A stretch of DNA of 64,000 nt from Buxus sempervirens. Its lineage: Eukaryota; Streptophyta; Magnoliopsida; Buxales; Buxaceae. The stretch covers positions 34,298,255 to 34,362,254 of the forward strand of contig OX387193.1 of assembly GCA_947561395.2 (NCBI GenBank), in the 5' to 3' direction. Made by a program: the position numbers and the translations under genes. Positions 25,365 to 37,400 of this stretch are shown here, piece by piece (positions within the stretch are counted from its first letter, which is position 1; the number at the start of each line of letters is the position of its first letter). Under the pieces are notes generated by a model that saw nothing but the letters and a program-made list of their open reading frames with translations, did no database searches and was not told the DNA's origin.

Positions 25365-26409
25365 CATACAAGCATGCTCCACAACACACAAAATATCAAG
25401 AAATCAGCAAGCCATAAGGTAAAGAAAAAAACTATTAAAAGAAGGGATAGAAGGGGTTAAATAGAGGGGTACATGAGATTGAAGAAGAGGGAACATGCTC
25501 CCTCATTTAATAAACACAAACAGTAACTTAAAGACCTTTAATACATGGGAAAGGTCATCTCTCATCCTCTTTTCGGTTGACCGAAAATACTCTACTTACC
25601 ATGGGAGCTTGACCATGCTCATAGGAACACAAAAAAAGGAGAGAAGAGAGGAAGTAGAAGGCATAACATGCAAAACCCAAAATTTTCCTAAAATAAAGTA
25701 AATTAAATAAGCCTAAATATTAAGAAGTTAAGATTTAATTTATGTATTGGAAGAATAATATTATGATTCAAAGAGATATTAGTAACTAAATAAATAAACA
25801 ATAATTTTGAGTAATTAGGAATTTAAATAGTGACTTCATTTAAATAGGAAAAGAGCATGGTTGATTTAGATAAATTGGGAGAATGACTTAAATATGAATG
25901 TTGGAGAAGATAGGTATTAATCCAAGTGCATTATATGGTTAAGATTGATAATTAAGAGGAGAATTTTTGGGAAAAGATACGAAAGTTAAATATGGAATTT
26001 CAAGAAAAGGGTATTTAGTCATTTTCCAATTAGCCAAATTAATGTATTGAGTAATTAAATAAATATTAGACTTGAAATATTTAACTAGACTTAATTTGGC
26101 TTAGGTTTGAATTTAAATAGCAAATTATAGCTTAAAAGTAGGGAAAATGGTACATTGGTGATTATAGTTGATAAGGAGCCTTAAATTTAAGGATAAGAGA
26201 AGTTTTGGAGTGTTTTAGTAATATTTTAAAATAAGAAATTAAGACCTTATTTTAAAATAAGGTCTTAAATTAAATTAAGACCTTCTTTTATATAAGATAC
26301 TTAAAAGAAGAATTAGAAGGAGGGTTAAGATAGGGAGGTTTCCAATTAAGAGTGAGAATTCTATTTAGAAGGTCTCCTAAACCTAGTGGGACTTCTAATT
26401 AAGAGAGGT

Positions 26410-26417
26410 TATAAAAG
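26410..26417 (+). promoter_or_regulatory. TATA box of A5
   Basis: TATAAAAG followed by GGAAGGTCTAGGGAAGG. The same box and context occur in the sister copy A8 at 44099. Confidence 0.65.
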
Positions 26418-27294
26418 GGAAGGTCTAGGGAAGGTTTAGGGTTTTTAGCAAATAAAAAATAAGGAAAAAGATAGGGGAATTCGTGCTTGGGCTTGGGAGA
26501 AAAATAAAGGGAAGAAGAGAGGAGAGAAAAGAGAGGGAAGAAAAGAAAAAGGGAGGTGCTGCAGAGGTCCGACCAGCAGACTTTGAACAATGATCCTCGG
26601 AGATCCAGTCGTTGGATCGTCATGCAATTTGGAGGTTATGATCTATACATAAGATCTTTAATATGAATGGTGGACATTGGATTTGGAGGAGTCTAAGGTG
26701 GTGCGAACTAACCCAGAAGTTGGTGGAAAATCAGATTTAGAAAGAAAAAAGAGTTGCAGAGATAGCCGACTAACCAACTTCTAACGACGAGATAGGAAGA
26801 TTCAACCGTTGAAATGGGCTGAAATTTTGGGGTTTTGATCTACTCATGGAGGACTTCAAACTGAACGGTGGAGATTCGAATTGGAGAATTCTAGAGTGGT
26901 GCGATCGAGATCATAAAATGGGCACAGAAGGAGTTCTTGACAAATTTGGGTTCATCAAAAAGGCAAGTAGGAAACACTTGAAACTGGAGGAACTGCATGT
27001 TTTCTTGTGATTTTGATGTTTGATCGTATTGGTTTTAAGTTGGATTTCATTGGAAAAGTTGGATGATTATAAAGTTTTGATTTGGTGATTTAAATATCTC
27101 TTTAAGAATCAAGAAAAGTGTTGCTCATTGGTGGTTTAATTTAGAAAGGAATCTTAGATAAATTTTAATCACCAAGATTTGATTAGGATTGTCTTAGAAG
27201 TAATTTGGAATGAAATTTAGATGTTTAAAAACAATTTAAAACCATAGGAATTTGAGAAGTTTCGGAAATTATGAAAAACCTAGAAAAACTGAGT

Positions 27295-27480
27295 TTTGGG
27301 CAGAGCACTAGAACAGTCGCTCGAGTGCCTTATCTGTATACCTTAAACCAGAACATGAAAACAAGTCGCTTGATACACTGTTCGAGCGCAACCACGGGCG
27401 ACCTGCCTGTGTATCTAAAATAGAACCTAGAATTATAGCCGCTAGAACAGTCGCTCGAGCGCCTCTTTGAAGCGACCTAT
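27295..27480. repeat. CpG motif island in A5 (CGCTCGAGCG type)
   Basis: Repeated AGAACAGTCGCTCGAG(C/T)GCC and AAGTCGCTTGA-type words built on the palindrome GCTCGAGC. Sister island in A8. Related islands occur in D2 and D3. Confidence 0.8.
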
Positions 27481-30400
27481 GTCAGAAATTCCAGATTTTG
27501 GGATTTGTGCCCAGTTTAATTTTTAATGATTTTTCTATAAATTCTAAAGTTGTAACACCTGTAACTAGGTTAATTTGAGATGTAGAAAGTGATGGAATTA
27601 AATTTGAATTAAAGAATAGTAATTTGGGACGATGATTGGAAACATGAAACTTTTGGAGATATTTTAAGTAAAGAGAGGTCACAACCTATTTAGATCTGAT
27701 TTTGGGTAACCTAACCTATTTTTAAACTTCAATATAGACCTAAGCTACCTTCTGAAAGTACTAAATAATAGAGTTAATACTTTTGACACCTTGGGTTTTA
27801 GATGAAGGAAAGTTGGATGTTAATAGACAATATAAATAGAGAAGTTTTAATCAAGAGTTAGGAACATTGTAAATGTCTTTATTTATTTCCTTTTAAACAA
27901 AACTTGATTTTAGAAGTTCCTGCACTTGTATTTGAACTATCTGAGCATGCTTTGAGCTCCAAATGATTTATGTATATACTTGGATTATTTTGCCGTTGAA
28001 ACCTGGAGTCTGGACATATGACTTGGTACATCTTGTATTGGTTTTTGGGTCACAGTTGTGACAAGGCAGGTGCCTGGTTTATTGGTTCTGCAAGGCGGAT
28101 TTGGTTATTGTTATACAGTGTATTTGGTGGGTGTTATTGAGAAGTATGTCCATTCCCTGGTTTGGTTTTTCCACATCGCGTGGGTTTCGCAATTACATTA
28201 TTAATTGATATGTTATTAAGTTATTTAGAGTTTTTGATTGTGAGTTGTGTCTAGCAGGCTTAGCTCTTACATGGATCCATTAGAGTAGCTAGTAAATGAA
28301 ATTGTTTTATGGAGTTTCTTATTCTGTGTCATAGGCATTCCATCATCTCGAGGATGGTACCGCTCCTGGATTGGTCAGTCGCTACGTTACCCACTCCTGG
28401 ATTGGTTAGGCCGTGCATGCTAACCCATTTGGTATAGTCAGACTGCAGGGCAGCTAGTTATTGGTTATTGGTTGTTGGTGGGTTCTTTCGTCTGTGTTGA
28501 ATAGCCAGACTGCAGGGCGGCTGGTCCATTTGTAATTCGGAAGGTAGCATATTGGCACATGTCTGTAGGACTCTATTTACGATTCCATTAGTCCTGTGAT
28601 GTCACAGACGTGGTATGCTGTGTGACGTGATTTCTCTATATTATCGTTGTTCTTGTTGATGTTGTGTTGGTTTAATCGTACACCTCATGACTTATTTTAT
28701 ATAAACATGGACTGATTTCATGCATGCACCTTGCTACTTGTTGAGATTTATTCTCACTCCGGTTTCTCCCATTTTTCAGGTACTCTTGGTGAGGACGTCA
28801 AGTAGTGGGCTAGTTGTAGCTGGGTAGTCTATATAGATGTAGGTTGCTCATGTAATTGAAATCCTTGTATATCATAATTGTTAATTAATAAAGATAATTT
28901 GAGTTCAAGTTTCCGCATTTACTCTGATTATAAAGTTAGAAAAAGTTTTAAATTATTCCATATTTTAGTTGCTCTTATTACTTACCATAACACCTCGAGT
29001 TTTGGGAATTGGACCCAGAACCGGTGCGTTACATAACATGCATTAAAGGAAAGGGAGACACACATGAAGACAAGACATGCTCCAAATGAGCCCTTTTTTA
29101 TATATGATGAACAAAATATAGTAAGGAGTCTTACCTTGGGGTCTAAGAGTTCCTTTTGGAGTGTGTGGAGACCCTTTGAGTTGAAAATAGTAGCTGAACA
29201 CCTCCTTGCTTCAAGCCAACAGCACCTTCAAGTCTCCTTCCAAGGTACAAGAATGGGGAAGAAGGGGAAAGGAGAGGGTTTAGGGGAGTTTGGGTGTGGC
29301 TTAGATTGTTGGGAGAGCTATGGGGTGAGCTTGGGAGATGGAGAAGAAGAGGGTTTTTGGGAGGAGATTAGAGAAGAGTTGGGAGGGAGGAAGATGAGCA
29401 AAAATGTTTGGGAGAGGTGGGATGGAGATGGAGAGAGCTTTTTGGAGATGAGCCAAAAGTGAAGGAGAGGGTCTATGTATGGGGTTGTGTGTGTGTGGAG
29501 GGTTAGAATGGGGGGCTATTTATAGAGGGGAGAGATCAATGAGGGAGGGACACATGGAGGAGAGAGAGAGGGTGAGGTGTCAAATGGAGAATTAAAACAT
29601 GGGGAAAAGAGGGGGCTAGGTGTTACATGGAGAAAATGCACATGAGGAATGAGTCACACATGGCACCTTTCTTCAATTATTTTCTACCTTGGCTACTAAG
29701 TAGTCCCCTCTTTGCTATTACTTTAGCAATATGTGGTGGGGGAAAAAGCATATGGGGGAAAGAGATGTGTGGAGGAGGTGTGTCTTAGGGGAGTTTAGGC
29801 ACATGGGGAATGAGTCATGGGAGAGAGAGCACCTTTTTTATTGTTATTATATTCAAGAATTTTAGGAATATTATTATTATATTCAAAATATCTTAGAAAT
29901 ATTATTATTATATTCAAGATATTTTTATTTGTTGTTATTTCCATCCTTTTTTCGCCCCGTGGGCAGTTTTCTACAACTTTGCCCTAGATTTTGAATTGCT
30001 CACAGCTCTCTAATCTGAGCTCCGATTTTGGCAAACTCAGTTGCGCTAGAAACGGGTCGAGATCCTCTACCCACTGGGATAGAGTACTATTGCAAATTCA
30101 AGTTTTGAGCAGCAAGTCGAAGTCGCATCTGGAATCTTAATCTGCTTATATCTCCTTGATCCGGACCCCAATTCTGGCAAATTCAATTGCATTGGAATAG
30201 TGTCGGAATTTCCTTTCTTTCAAGATCGAGAAAGTATTTAATATGGGTTTGAGCAGAAAGTCAATTTCTACTTCCTCGGGATCTGATCTGCCCATAAATC
30301 CTTCATTTGGACTCAGATTCCAGCAAACTTAGTTGCGTCGGAATTGTGTCGGAATTCTCTATCTGCTAGGATAAAATTGGGCACCTGATCCGGGTTTGAG

Positions 30401-33109
30401 CAGAAAGTCAATTTTTGCTCCCCTAGGTTTGACTAGCTCATAACTTCTTCATCCGGACTTCGATTTAAGCAATCTTAATTGCGTGAAAACCATATCGAAA
30501 TCCTCTATCCATTTGGTAGAAGCATAGTGGCTGATTTGCACCTGATCAAAAGGTTAACTTTTCCCCCTTTAGGGTTTGAATTTTCAGTTAGGGTTTTTAT
30601 TTTTGGCACTTCTAGGGGTGTAAAAATGAGGTGCTTACATACGGAATTATTTTTAATCAAATCCAACCTATGCATAAATAAGATTTACATAGAAATTAAA
30701 TTAAAATTCAATTTAACAAAGAGTTTGGGCACATTCTACTAAATTAAGTTCATGAAAGACTTTTGGTTCCAAATCATTATAGAATGAGTTTATTTTAATT
30801 CTACCACTTGTAGCATCCTTCTGAGATCATTTCTAAGGTGTTTCTAGAGGCCAATTGTATGAATGAGTTTACATCAAATACTTGTCCACCTATTCCTAAA
30901 ATAGTTCATTTTGGGTTTTAAAAGGATATTATGTTTTCAATTTAACCTGTAAGAATTCTAAAGATTTCTACTTATGTAATTCTTATCCTTCAACACGTTG
31001 AAAGTAAATAACTCTCTGAGAACACAATTCTAGTCAGATTTGAGAAATCGGTGTTTTGATTTCTATTTTGAATTACTTTGGTTTACAATGACTTGATTGG
31101 AAAACTTGCATTGGATTTGGTTTATTGTCTCATGACTGATTTGATATAAGATTCATTTTGAATATTGAAATTCACCTTGAAGGACATGTATTTGAGATCC
31201 TTCATGATGGAGTAGATTTGGTCATGATTGACCCATGATTTCATGACTGAGTACATTTGATTAGATGCTGATTTTGTTTCAAGCTATTTTGGTCTAGCTT
31301 GTCTTGGATCCATTACTTAAGCTTAGTAATATAATGTGTTGACTCTATTGATGTAATTGCATGGCCATGAGTGTTTCCATGACCAATGTAGAGCAGTACT
31401 GAAACCCTGAGTAAGCCGGTGTTATCAATGCTGAAACCTGGAGTAAGCCAGAATTGGATGACGAAACCTTGAGTAGGCCAGATTGTGTACATGGAGGTAT
31501 GGATTTGGCTCCGGCATGTTAAATACCCAATTAAAGTGAACTACATAACATTGGCCCATGATGATACTTGATTTACGATTATCGTGGTTGTTACTTGATT
31601 ATCAATGTTATTGAGCTCGTATTGATTTATCTGAATTCTACGTGAGTTGGTATTGATTTTATTGTAATTCTTTATTGTGACATGATTTAGAAATGTGATA
31701 AAAATGTTTTAGCATGCATATGCTACCTGTTGGGATATTTTTTATCTCATTCTGTTTTGTTTTGTTTTGTTTTCAGACACTCTTGGAGAGGACATGATTG
31801 CCAGGGTAGAGCCGGAGGATTCATATAGGGAGGAGGATTATTACCTTCCGTAGACATTGTAGGTTAAGATGTTGATTTGATAGAACTATTGTCAAATTTG
31901 TATTTTGATAGGGATTAATGTTGGTATCATACTTTATGATTGATATACTTCCATGGATTGGTTTAGTTCCCATGCTTTAATAAATAGTTTAAATTTTCGC
32001 ACTCTGATATATCACTCATGTTTATTGTTATGAGTTTGGTATGAGCAAATTGGGCCCATGCATAACAATCCGTGAGACGAGTTATATCTTTAATGAACTG
32101 TAAAACCCGAATTTTTAGCAAATAAATAAATAAAATTAAATATGAATATTTGGAATGTTAATGAATTTGTCAAAATAAATTGGAGATTAAATATATAGCA
32201 TATGATTTGGGGTACTTATAATTTATCCAGGATATATAATGGATTAAGAATGACAAAGAGAATAAATTTGGAAATTTTAGAAGAAATTGAATGCGTAGAT
32301 AAGAAATTATCAAGAGAAGGGTATTTTGGTCAATTCATATTAATTATTGGTAAATAATTAAATACATTAATTAAATTATTATTAGACTTGAGAAATTATG
32401 ATAGACTTAAGTTGGGTTTAGATTGCCTATTAACAATGATATTTATAGCCTACTAGGTGGAATACCGGTATATTGGTAATTATAGTTGATTAGGAGCCTT
32501 AAGTTGAGGAGATGAGGGTTTTATTGAGGGATTTTAATTATAATTATAGATGATCATATTGATAGAGGAGATCAGGAGTTTGACGCAGATCTGACCGTTG
32601 GATCGTGAAATATCGAGGTAAAAATTATATTACGGTGATGCTACGATTTGATTTGTCAAATGTGTAATGAATAATAGAGGTGCGATACATAGGATAATGG
32701 GGGAGTTAATAGGGTTTTAAACCCTAGAATACTAATCGTATACCACTTTTTGTATTTTGGGTTTGTTTTGGGTGTTTGGCGGCCGAAGGAGTAGAACGAG
32801 AGAGAGAGAGAGAGACCGAGAGGAGAAGAGGAAGAAGAGAGCTTGATCTCAGTTTCATAGCATTCCAGGAGTGCTTGGAGTCTGTGAAGAGAAGAAACTA
32901 TTGCTGGTTAGAGGAGGAAGAAGGGTCGTTCGAATCAGGTAGGTAACACGCCCTGCTCGTCGTTGATTTGCGTTTTCTTGTTGCTTGATCGCAGATGCAT
33001 GTTTTATCATAATATATATGTATGTTTTGGTAGATTTTAGTTGAATATATATGTAGAAATTGCTTAGAGTTGAGAAAATCACGTTTTTCAGTCTCAGAAT
33101 AGTTGCTGT

Positions 33110-33340
33110 TTGTAGGACGCCTAGCACGATCGTGGGCGTTCGTATAAGGAAATCGTAAAAGCATTTGGTCGCTCGCCCATCGCCTGGGCGATGGGTAGGC
33201 GACCGTTGAAATGGTAGGATGCCTAGGGAGACCACCTAGGCGATCACCTAGGTGCCCTTTTTGTTTTAAAAAAAAACATGTTTCTTAAATTGCACAGCCG
33301 CCTAAGCCAGGTCACCTAGGCGACCAAGCTGGGCGATGTC
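33110..33340. repeat. Inverted-repeat island in A6 (CCTAGGCG type)
   Basis: Perfect 9-bp arms CCCATCGCC and GGCGATGGG around TG (33176-33195). Many CGCCTAGGCGACC and ACCTAGGCG words, each centred on the palindrome CCTAGG. A7, A9 and A12 have the same type. Confidence 0.85.
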
Positions 33341-33892
33341 AAATAAAGGCTTGTAATCATTACAAGCCTAAAATTTAAATACTTTACTTTTATTTTATTG
33401 AAAATCACCAAAACTTAATATCTTTTATTTGCTTTATTGACCATTACCAAACCTTAATAACTTTTAACACTTAAATCAAATCTTAATTAATACATAAACT
33501 TTAATTCTCCTCAACTAAATAGTAATTACTTTTGTATACTTTATTAGATTATCACTAAACTTTAAATAATTCTTATTTCTTTAATCGACTCCACCATATC
33601 ATTGAACAATTGAATTTTATATTAATATAATTAATACATCACTAGACCTGGACTTTAGTGTGTGTGTTATGCATCCAATTTCCTGAATGATTAAGTAGTT
33701 GTCTAACACTGAATCGGGTTATCGCGTAAGCATACCTTTCTATACTAAACGAAATATTATGATAAATAAACTGATGAACAGATTCTGGAACAAGACTTTG
33801 GATTATTGATTGAACATGAACCAACAATGTTATAAACAATATTGAAATGTGGATTATTCGTACAATGGCTTGGTGGCCACTTTTATTTAGAA

Positions 33893-34075
33893 CCTTCTTG
33901 GTGGCAGAGATGTATTTGTATTTCCTGCTTGGTTGCAGAGCTTATTATCCGTTTGGTGGCGGAGACCCTTTACCTGCTTGGTGGCGGAGACCTTTACCTG
34001 CTTGGTGGCAAAGACCCTTTACTTGCTTGGTGGCAGAGAACCTTACCCGCTTGGTGGCGGAGACCCTTACCTCTT
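33893..34075. repeat. ~24-bp tandem repeat TTGGTGGCGGAGACCC
   Basis: Six to seven units of GCTTGGTGGC(G/A)GAGA followed by CCCTTTACCT, diverging at both ends. Related CTGCGG..GGTAGAGG and GTGGGGGAGATGTA words follow on both sides of the A7 insertion (34095-34110; 42367-42610). Confidence 0.85.
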
Positions 34076-35494
34076 GTGAGAGAGACATATTTCCTCCTGT
34101 GGGGGAGATGTAGTTCTGATGGGATTTGTAGCACCCCGAACCGGGTCATTGCAAAACCGGCATCCGAACCCGAATCCAAGTGCTACTGGGCCCATATATA
34201 TATATATCATCAACAATTTAAACCAGAATAAAATTAAATAATTCATTTTGAGACTATCAGAGTGCGGAATAATAAAATTTCTGGAAGTGTAATACCTATC
34301 ATCATCATAAATATAAAAAGAAATAAATGATCCTCAAATCCAACTAATCAAGTGTGCGCACGTCGCAACGCCGCACCTGCGAGGCACGTGCCTCCTAAAA
34401 GGGTAAAAATGGGAAGGTTGGAGTCGCCACTGCTTGATGGGGAGTAGGCGGACACCTGGGTGCCTAAGCTTGTCTAATTTGGTCTGCGACTTGAGATTCT
34501 AAGTAAGGTCTCGGTTACGGTCCGGGGAAGTCCTAAGACACCCCAGTTGGCCCCGTCGGTTGATGGGTCCCTCGAATCTTCCTGGTTACGAGTTAACTCA
34601 ATTCTAAACTCACCCGATTCCTAAGCCAGCATGCCTACTTGGTTAAGTCTGGTGGGACCACCCGAGTGGTGTGTGTGAAACCCCGTTCCAATATCCCTAG
34701 AACACCCTAACCAGTGAGTGTGATGTGCAAGTGAAGCTGGAGAAGCCCAAGCTTGAATCCAGGCAAAATGGCTAAGCCCCGGCTCGTCAGTGACCTGCGG
34801 GGGTGAGTAATCTCTATTTGGTTAGATAGAATTTCCCCGTTGTGCGACAAATGGCTAAGTGTGGCTGGTATTGTGCAATATAGGAGGTGGAAGGGCAAAC
34901 TTGTAATTTCTAGTGGCTAGTGGGAGAAGTCACTTAAGTGGAGAAACCCCAAGGAGAACCCCATTCGACCAACACACCTGACCCCTCTCCCATTTTCTCT
35001 CTTCTTCTCTTCTTCATCTTCCTCTTTCTTTCTCTCTTATTCTTCTTTGCCTTCCCCTCATTTTCTCCCCATCGTGGTCCCCTTTTGAAAAGATATTCTT
35101 GCCAGCAAGGAAAGAGAGAAGAGAACCCAAAAAGAACCCATTTTCGTTTGGAGAAGAAGCTTGGGGATTGTGGTGAAACCAACCAAGTGGCACGAGGAGA
35201 GCTATTCGTGGGTTGATTTGGAAGCAAGAAGACTTGCTTAAGTATTTGCAAGAGGTAAGCAACACCACCCCAACCTATCTTTGCAATTTTGGCCATTTTT
35301 GTATGTGGAATGTATGTGTTAGGGTTGAGATGCAAAATGTTTTATTTGTACAAATAGGAAGGATTTTTCTTGTGGGTATTGTTAGTAGGAGATAACTACA
35401 CATGCTAGGAGCAATTTAGACGAAAAACATCCAAAACGAGTGAGATTTGAGAAAACCCCAAAATCCCAAAAGTTCGGATTTTGCGAACTGTCAA

Positions 35495-35685
35495 AAGCCC
35501 AGCCGCTTGAGCAGTCACTCGAGTGGGCATCGGGCGGTAGTTTTAGTACCTTCAGGTAGAGTTTTAAGGCATGGCTACTCGAGCAACGCTGGAGCGACTG
35601 TTCTAGCTATTGCCTTAACAGAGAGAACCCGAGAGTAATTTTTGGCCGCTCGAAGCAGGCTCGAGCGACCCATCCAGCGCCCTGC
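35495..35685. repeat. CpG motif island in D2 (CGCTCGAGCG type)
   Basis: GCCGCTTGAGCAGTCACTCGAG, CTCGAGCAACGCTGGAGCGAC and CCGCTCGAAGCAGGCTCGAG-type words around CTCGAG cores. It is the same type as A5 and A8 although D is a different family. Confidence 0.8.
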
Positions 35686-36548
35686 CCAGATTTCCCTATT
35701 TTCGAGTTTTTAGCCCAGATTGAACTACACTTTGTCTTCATTCAAATTCAACCTATGTATGAGTGAGATTTAGGAGTCTAGGAGGTGTTCCAACTGAAGT
35801 TATCACCAAATTCCAAATACTGAAGATTTTGGGTACGTTTTGCTTACAATAGGTCTTATAGAGAGTTCATGTCTCAGATTTTTATAAAAATGGGATAAGT
35901 TGATTTCACCAATTCAAATACCTCCCAAATGACCTATAGAAGTAGAATATAAGGACCAAACCCAAGTTTCATGCGTTTTCAACGGAACTAGGCATGAGTT
36001 GCCAAAATGGGTCAAGGAATGTAGGAAATTTCCAAAAGTGTGATTCAACCCAGATCTTACCACTAATTGTTTCTATTCCAATCCAACCTACGTGTAGGTG
36101 AGAATTACGTGTCTAGTAAGCGTTCCATGTTGAAGTACCTTGAAATTCCAAATACCAAGGATGTTGGGTACGTGTTACTAAGGAAGGTCTTACCGAGGGT
36201 TTCTTTCCCAGATTTCTATAGAGCTAGAATAACTTGAATCCACCACTTAGACCCCTTTCCAATTAACCTTTAGAGATAGAAATCACGAACTAAGACCTAA
36301 TTATACAAGTATCAAAGAATTAAGGCATAGGTTACCCAAAATGAGTCTTGAAGGATAGAAATTTCTGGAAAACCAAACCTTTACCATTGTCTAGCAATGT
36401 GAGTAAACCACCCAATGGCATTGAGTATTATTGAACAGAGGGCTTCGGCCCCACCTTTGACATGAATTGTATGAAAGGCAGTGGCCTAGAAATTCATGGG
36501 ATTTATTTAGGGCATTGGCCATTGGTTTAGCATTTTATATATGTGCTG

Positions 36549-37400
36549 TTCACCTCAATTGGGGGTAGTGAACAAATGTTTACCTCAATTTGGGGGTAGT
36601 GAACTGGCTTCTTCTCAAGATGATTGTTGTTAAATAAAATGTATGGTTCACCTCAATTTGGGGGTAGTGAACTGGCTTCTTCTCAAGATGATTGTTGTTA
36701 AATAAAATGTATGGTTCACCTCAATTTGGGGGTAGTGAACTGGCTTCTTCTCAATGTGATTATTGGTAAGTAAAGTGTGTTGTTCACCTCAATTGGGGTA
36801 GTGAACTAGTGTTCACCTCAATTTGGGGGTAGTGAACTAGCTTCTTCATAAAAGTTGATATTGGTTGGTAATGTGTACTGTTCACCTCAATTGGGGGTAG
36901 TGAACTAGTGTTCACCTCAATTTGGGGGTAGTGAACTAGCTTCTTCTCAAAGTGATTATTGGTAAGTGAAATGAATGGTTCACCTCAATTGGGGGTAGTG
37001 AACTGGCTCCTTCACAAAGGTTGATATTGGTTGGTAATATGTATGGTTCAACTCAATTGGGGGTAGTGAACTATTGTTCACCTCAATTTGGGGGTAGTGA
37101 ATTGGTTCCTTCTCAAAAGTGATTATTGGTCAGCAGTATGTATGGTTCACCTCAATTTAGGGTAGTGAACTATTGTTCACCTCAATTTGGGGGTAGTGAA
37201 CTAACTTCTTCACGAAATGAATATTGGTAGGTAGTATGTGCGGTTCACCTCAATTGGGGGTAGTGAACTATTGTTCACCTCAATTTGGGGGTAGTGAACT
37301 AGCCTTTTTACAATAGTAAGTATGGAGTGTTAGATTGAGCGGTTCACCTCAGTTGGGGATAGTGGACTACGGTTCACCCTGACTGGGGGTAGTGAACTAG
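36549..37400. repeat. Tandem array of hairpin units (GTTCAC...GTGAAC), D2 copy
   Basis: More than twenty units opening GTTCACCTCAATT and closing GGGGGTAGTGAAC, many in pairs joined by TATT or TAGT. Spacers contain (C/A)TTCTTC(T/A)CAAA and TGATTATTGGTAAGT. A 66-bp unit-plus-spacer block is repeated almost exactly near 36590-36735. It is longer than the D1 array, so copy number changes. Confidence 0.92.

Larger units (their letters stand above)
25669..29033 (+). mobile_element. A5: solo LTR, family A, plus
   Basis: It starts TGCAAAACCC (decayed TGTAAAACCC) and ends CCGGTGCGTTACA, with an exact TSD TAACA at 25664-25668 and 29034-29038. TATA box at 26410, purine-rich leader 26440-26560, motif island 27295-27480, GAGATTTATTCTC at about 28743, T-rich stretch to TTTCAG at 28780. 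Length 3365 bp, no pol. A8 is a close sister copy over the first 2.2 kb. Duplicated CAGACTGCAGGGC(A/G)GCT and CTCCTGGATTGGT units lie at 28365-28530. Confidence 0.93.
21440..30639 (+). mobile_element. B1: solo LTR, family B, plus, hosting C3 and A5
   Basis: It starts TGTGTGCGTGTCGCG, soon followed by GGAGTCGCCATTACCTGATG and ACCTGGGTACCTAAG, and ends ATGAGGTGCTTACA. An exact TSD TACGG lies at 21435-21439 and 30640-30644. Without C3 and A5 its length is about 3.07 kb. The 3' part (29940-30640) holds four diverged copies of a CTCATATCT-CTTCATCCGGACTCCGATT..GCAAACTTAGTTGCG..GGAATCGTGTCGG..ATTCTCTATCC segment, about 130 bp apart; B2, B3 and B4 have one. The open frame at 29064-29462 is low-complexity purine sequence. 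Confidence 0.92.
20186..32087 (+). mobile_element. A4: family A LTR hosting B1
   Basis: It opens with TGTAAAATACCTAAATTTT, a mutated family A start. The 3' half after B1 shows the family marks in order: GAAACCCTGAGTAAGCC units (31395-31480), a degraded GGGATATTTTTTATCTC hairpin (31724-31740), a (TTTTG)n stretch ending in CAG (31745-31776) and CACTCTGATA. The terminus is decayed near GGGCCCATGCATAACA, so the end and TSD (possibly ATAAC) are uncertain. Own length is about 2.7 kb once B1 is removed. Confidence 0.7.

Noticed and set aside
29064..29462. 132-codon open frame in B1
   Set aside because: Purine-rich low-complexity translation (E/G runs); the matching stretch in B2 is not open, and it lies wholly within an LTR.
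33842..34231. 129-codon frame with repeated GGGD/AWWQRP-like text
   Set aside because: It translates the TTGGTGGC tandem repeat and crosses the A7 insertion boundary, so it is not a gene.
36549..37400. Regularly spaced ~27-bp repeats resembling a CRISPR array
   Set aside because: Spacers are repetitive, units are often directly adjacent, and the array recurs inside D1. It is a plant LTR minisatellite.
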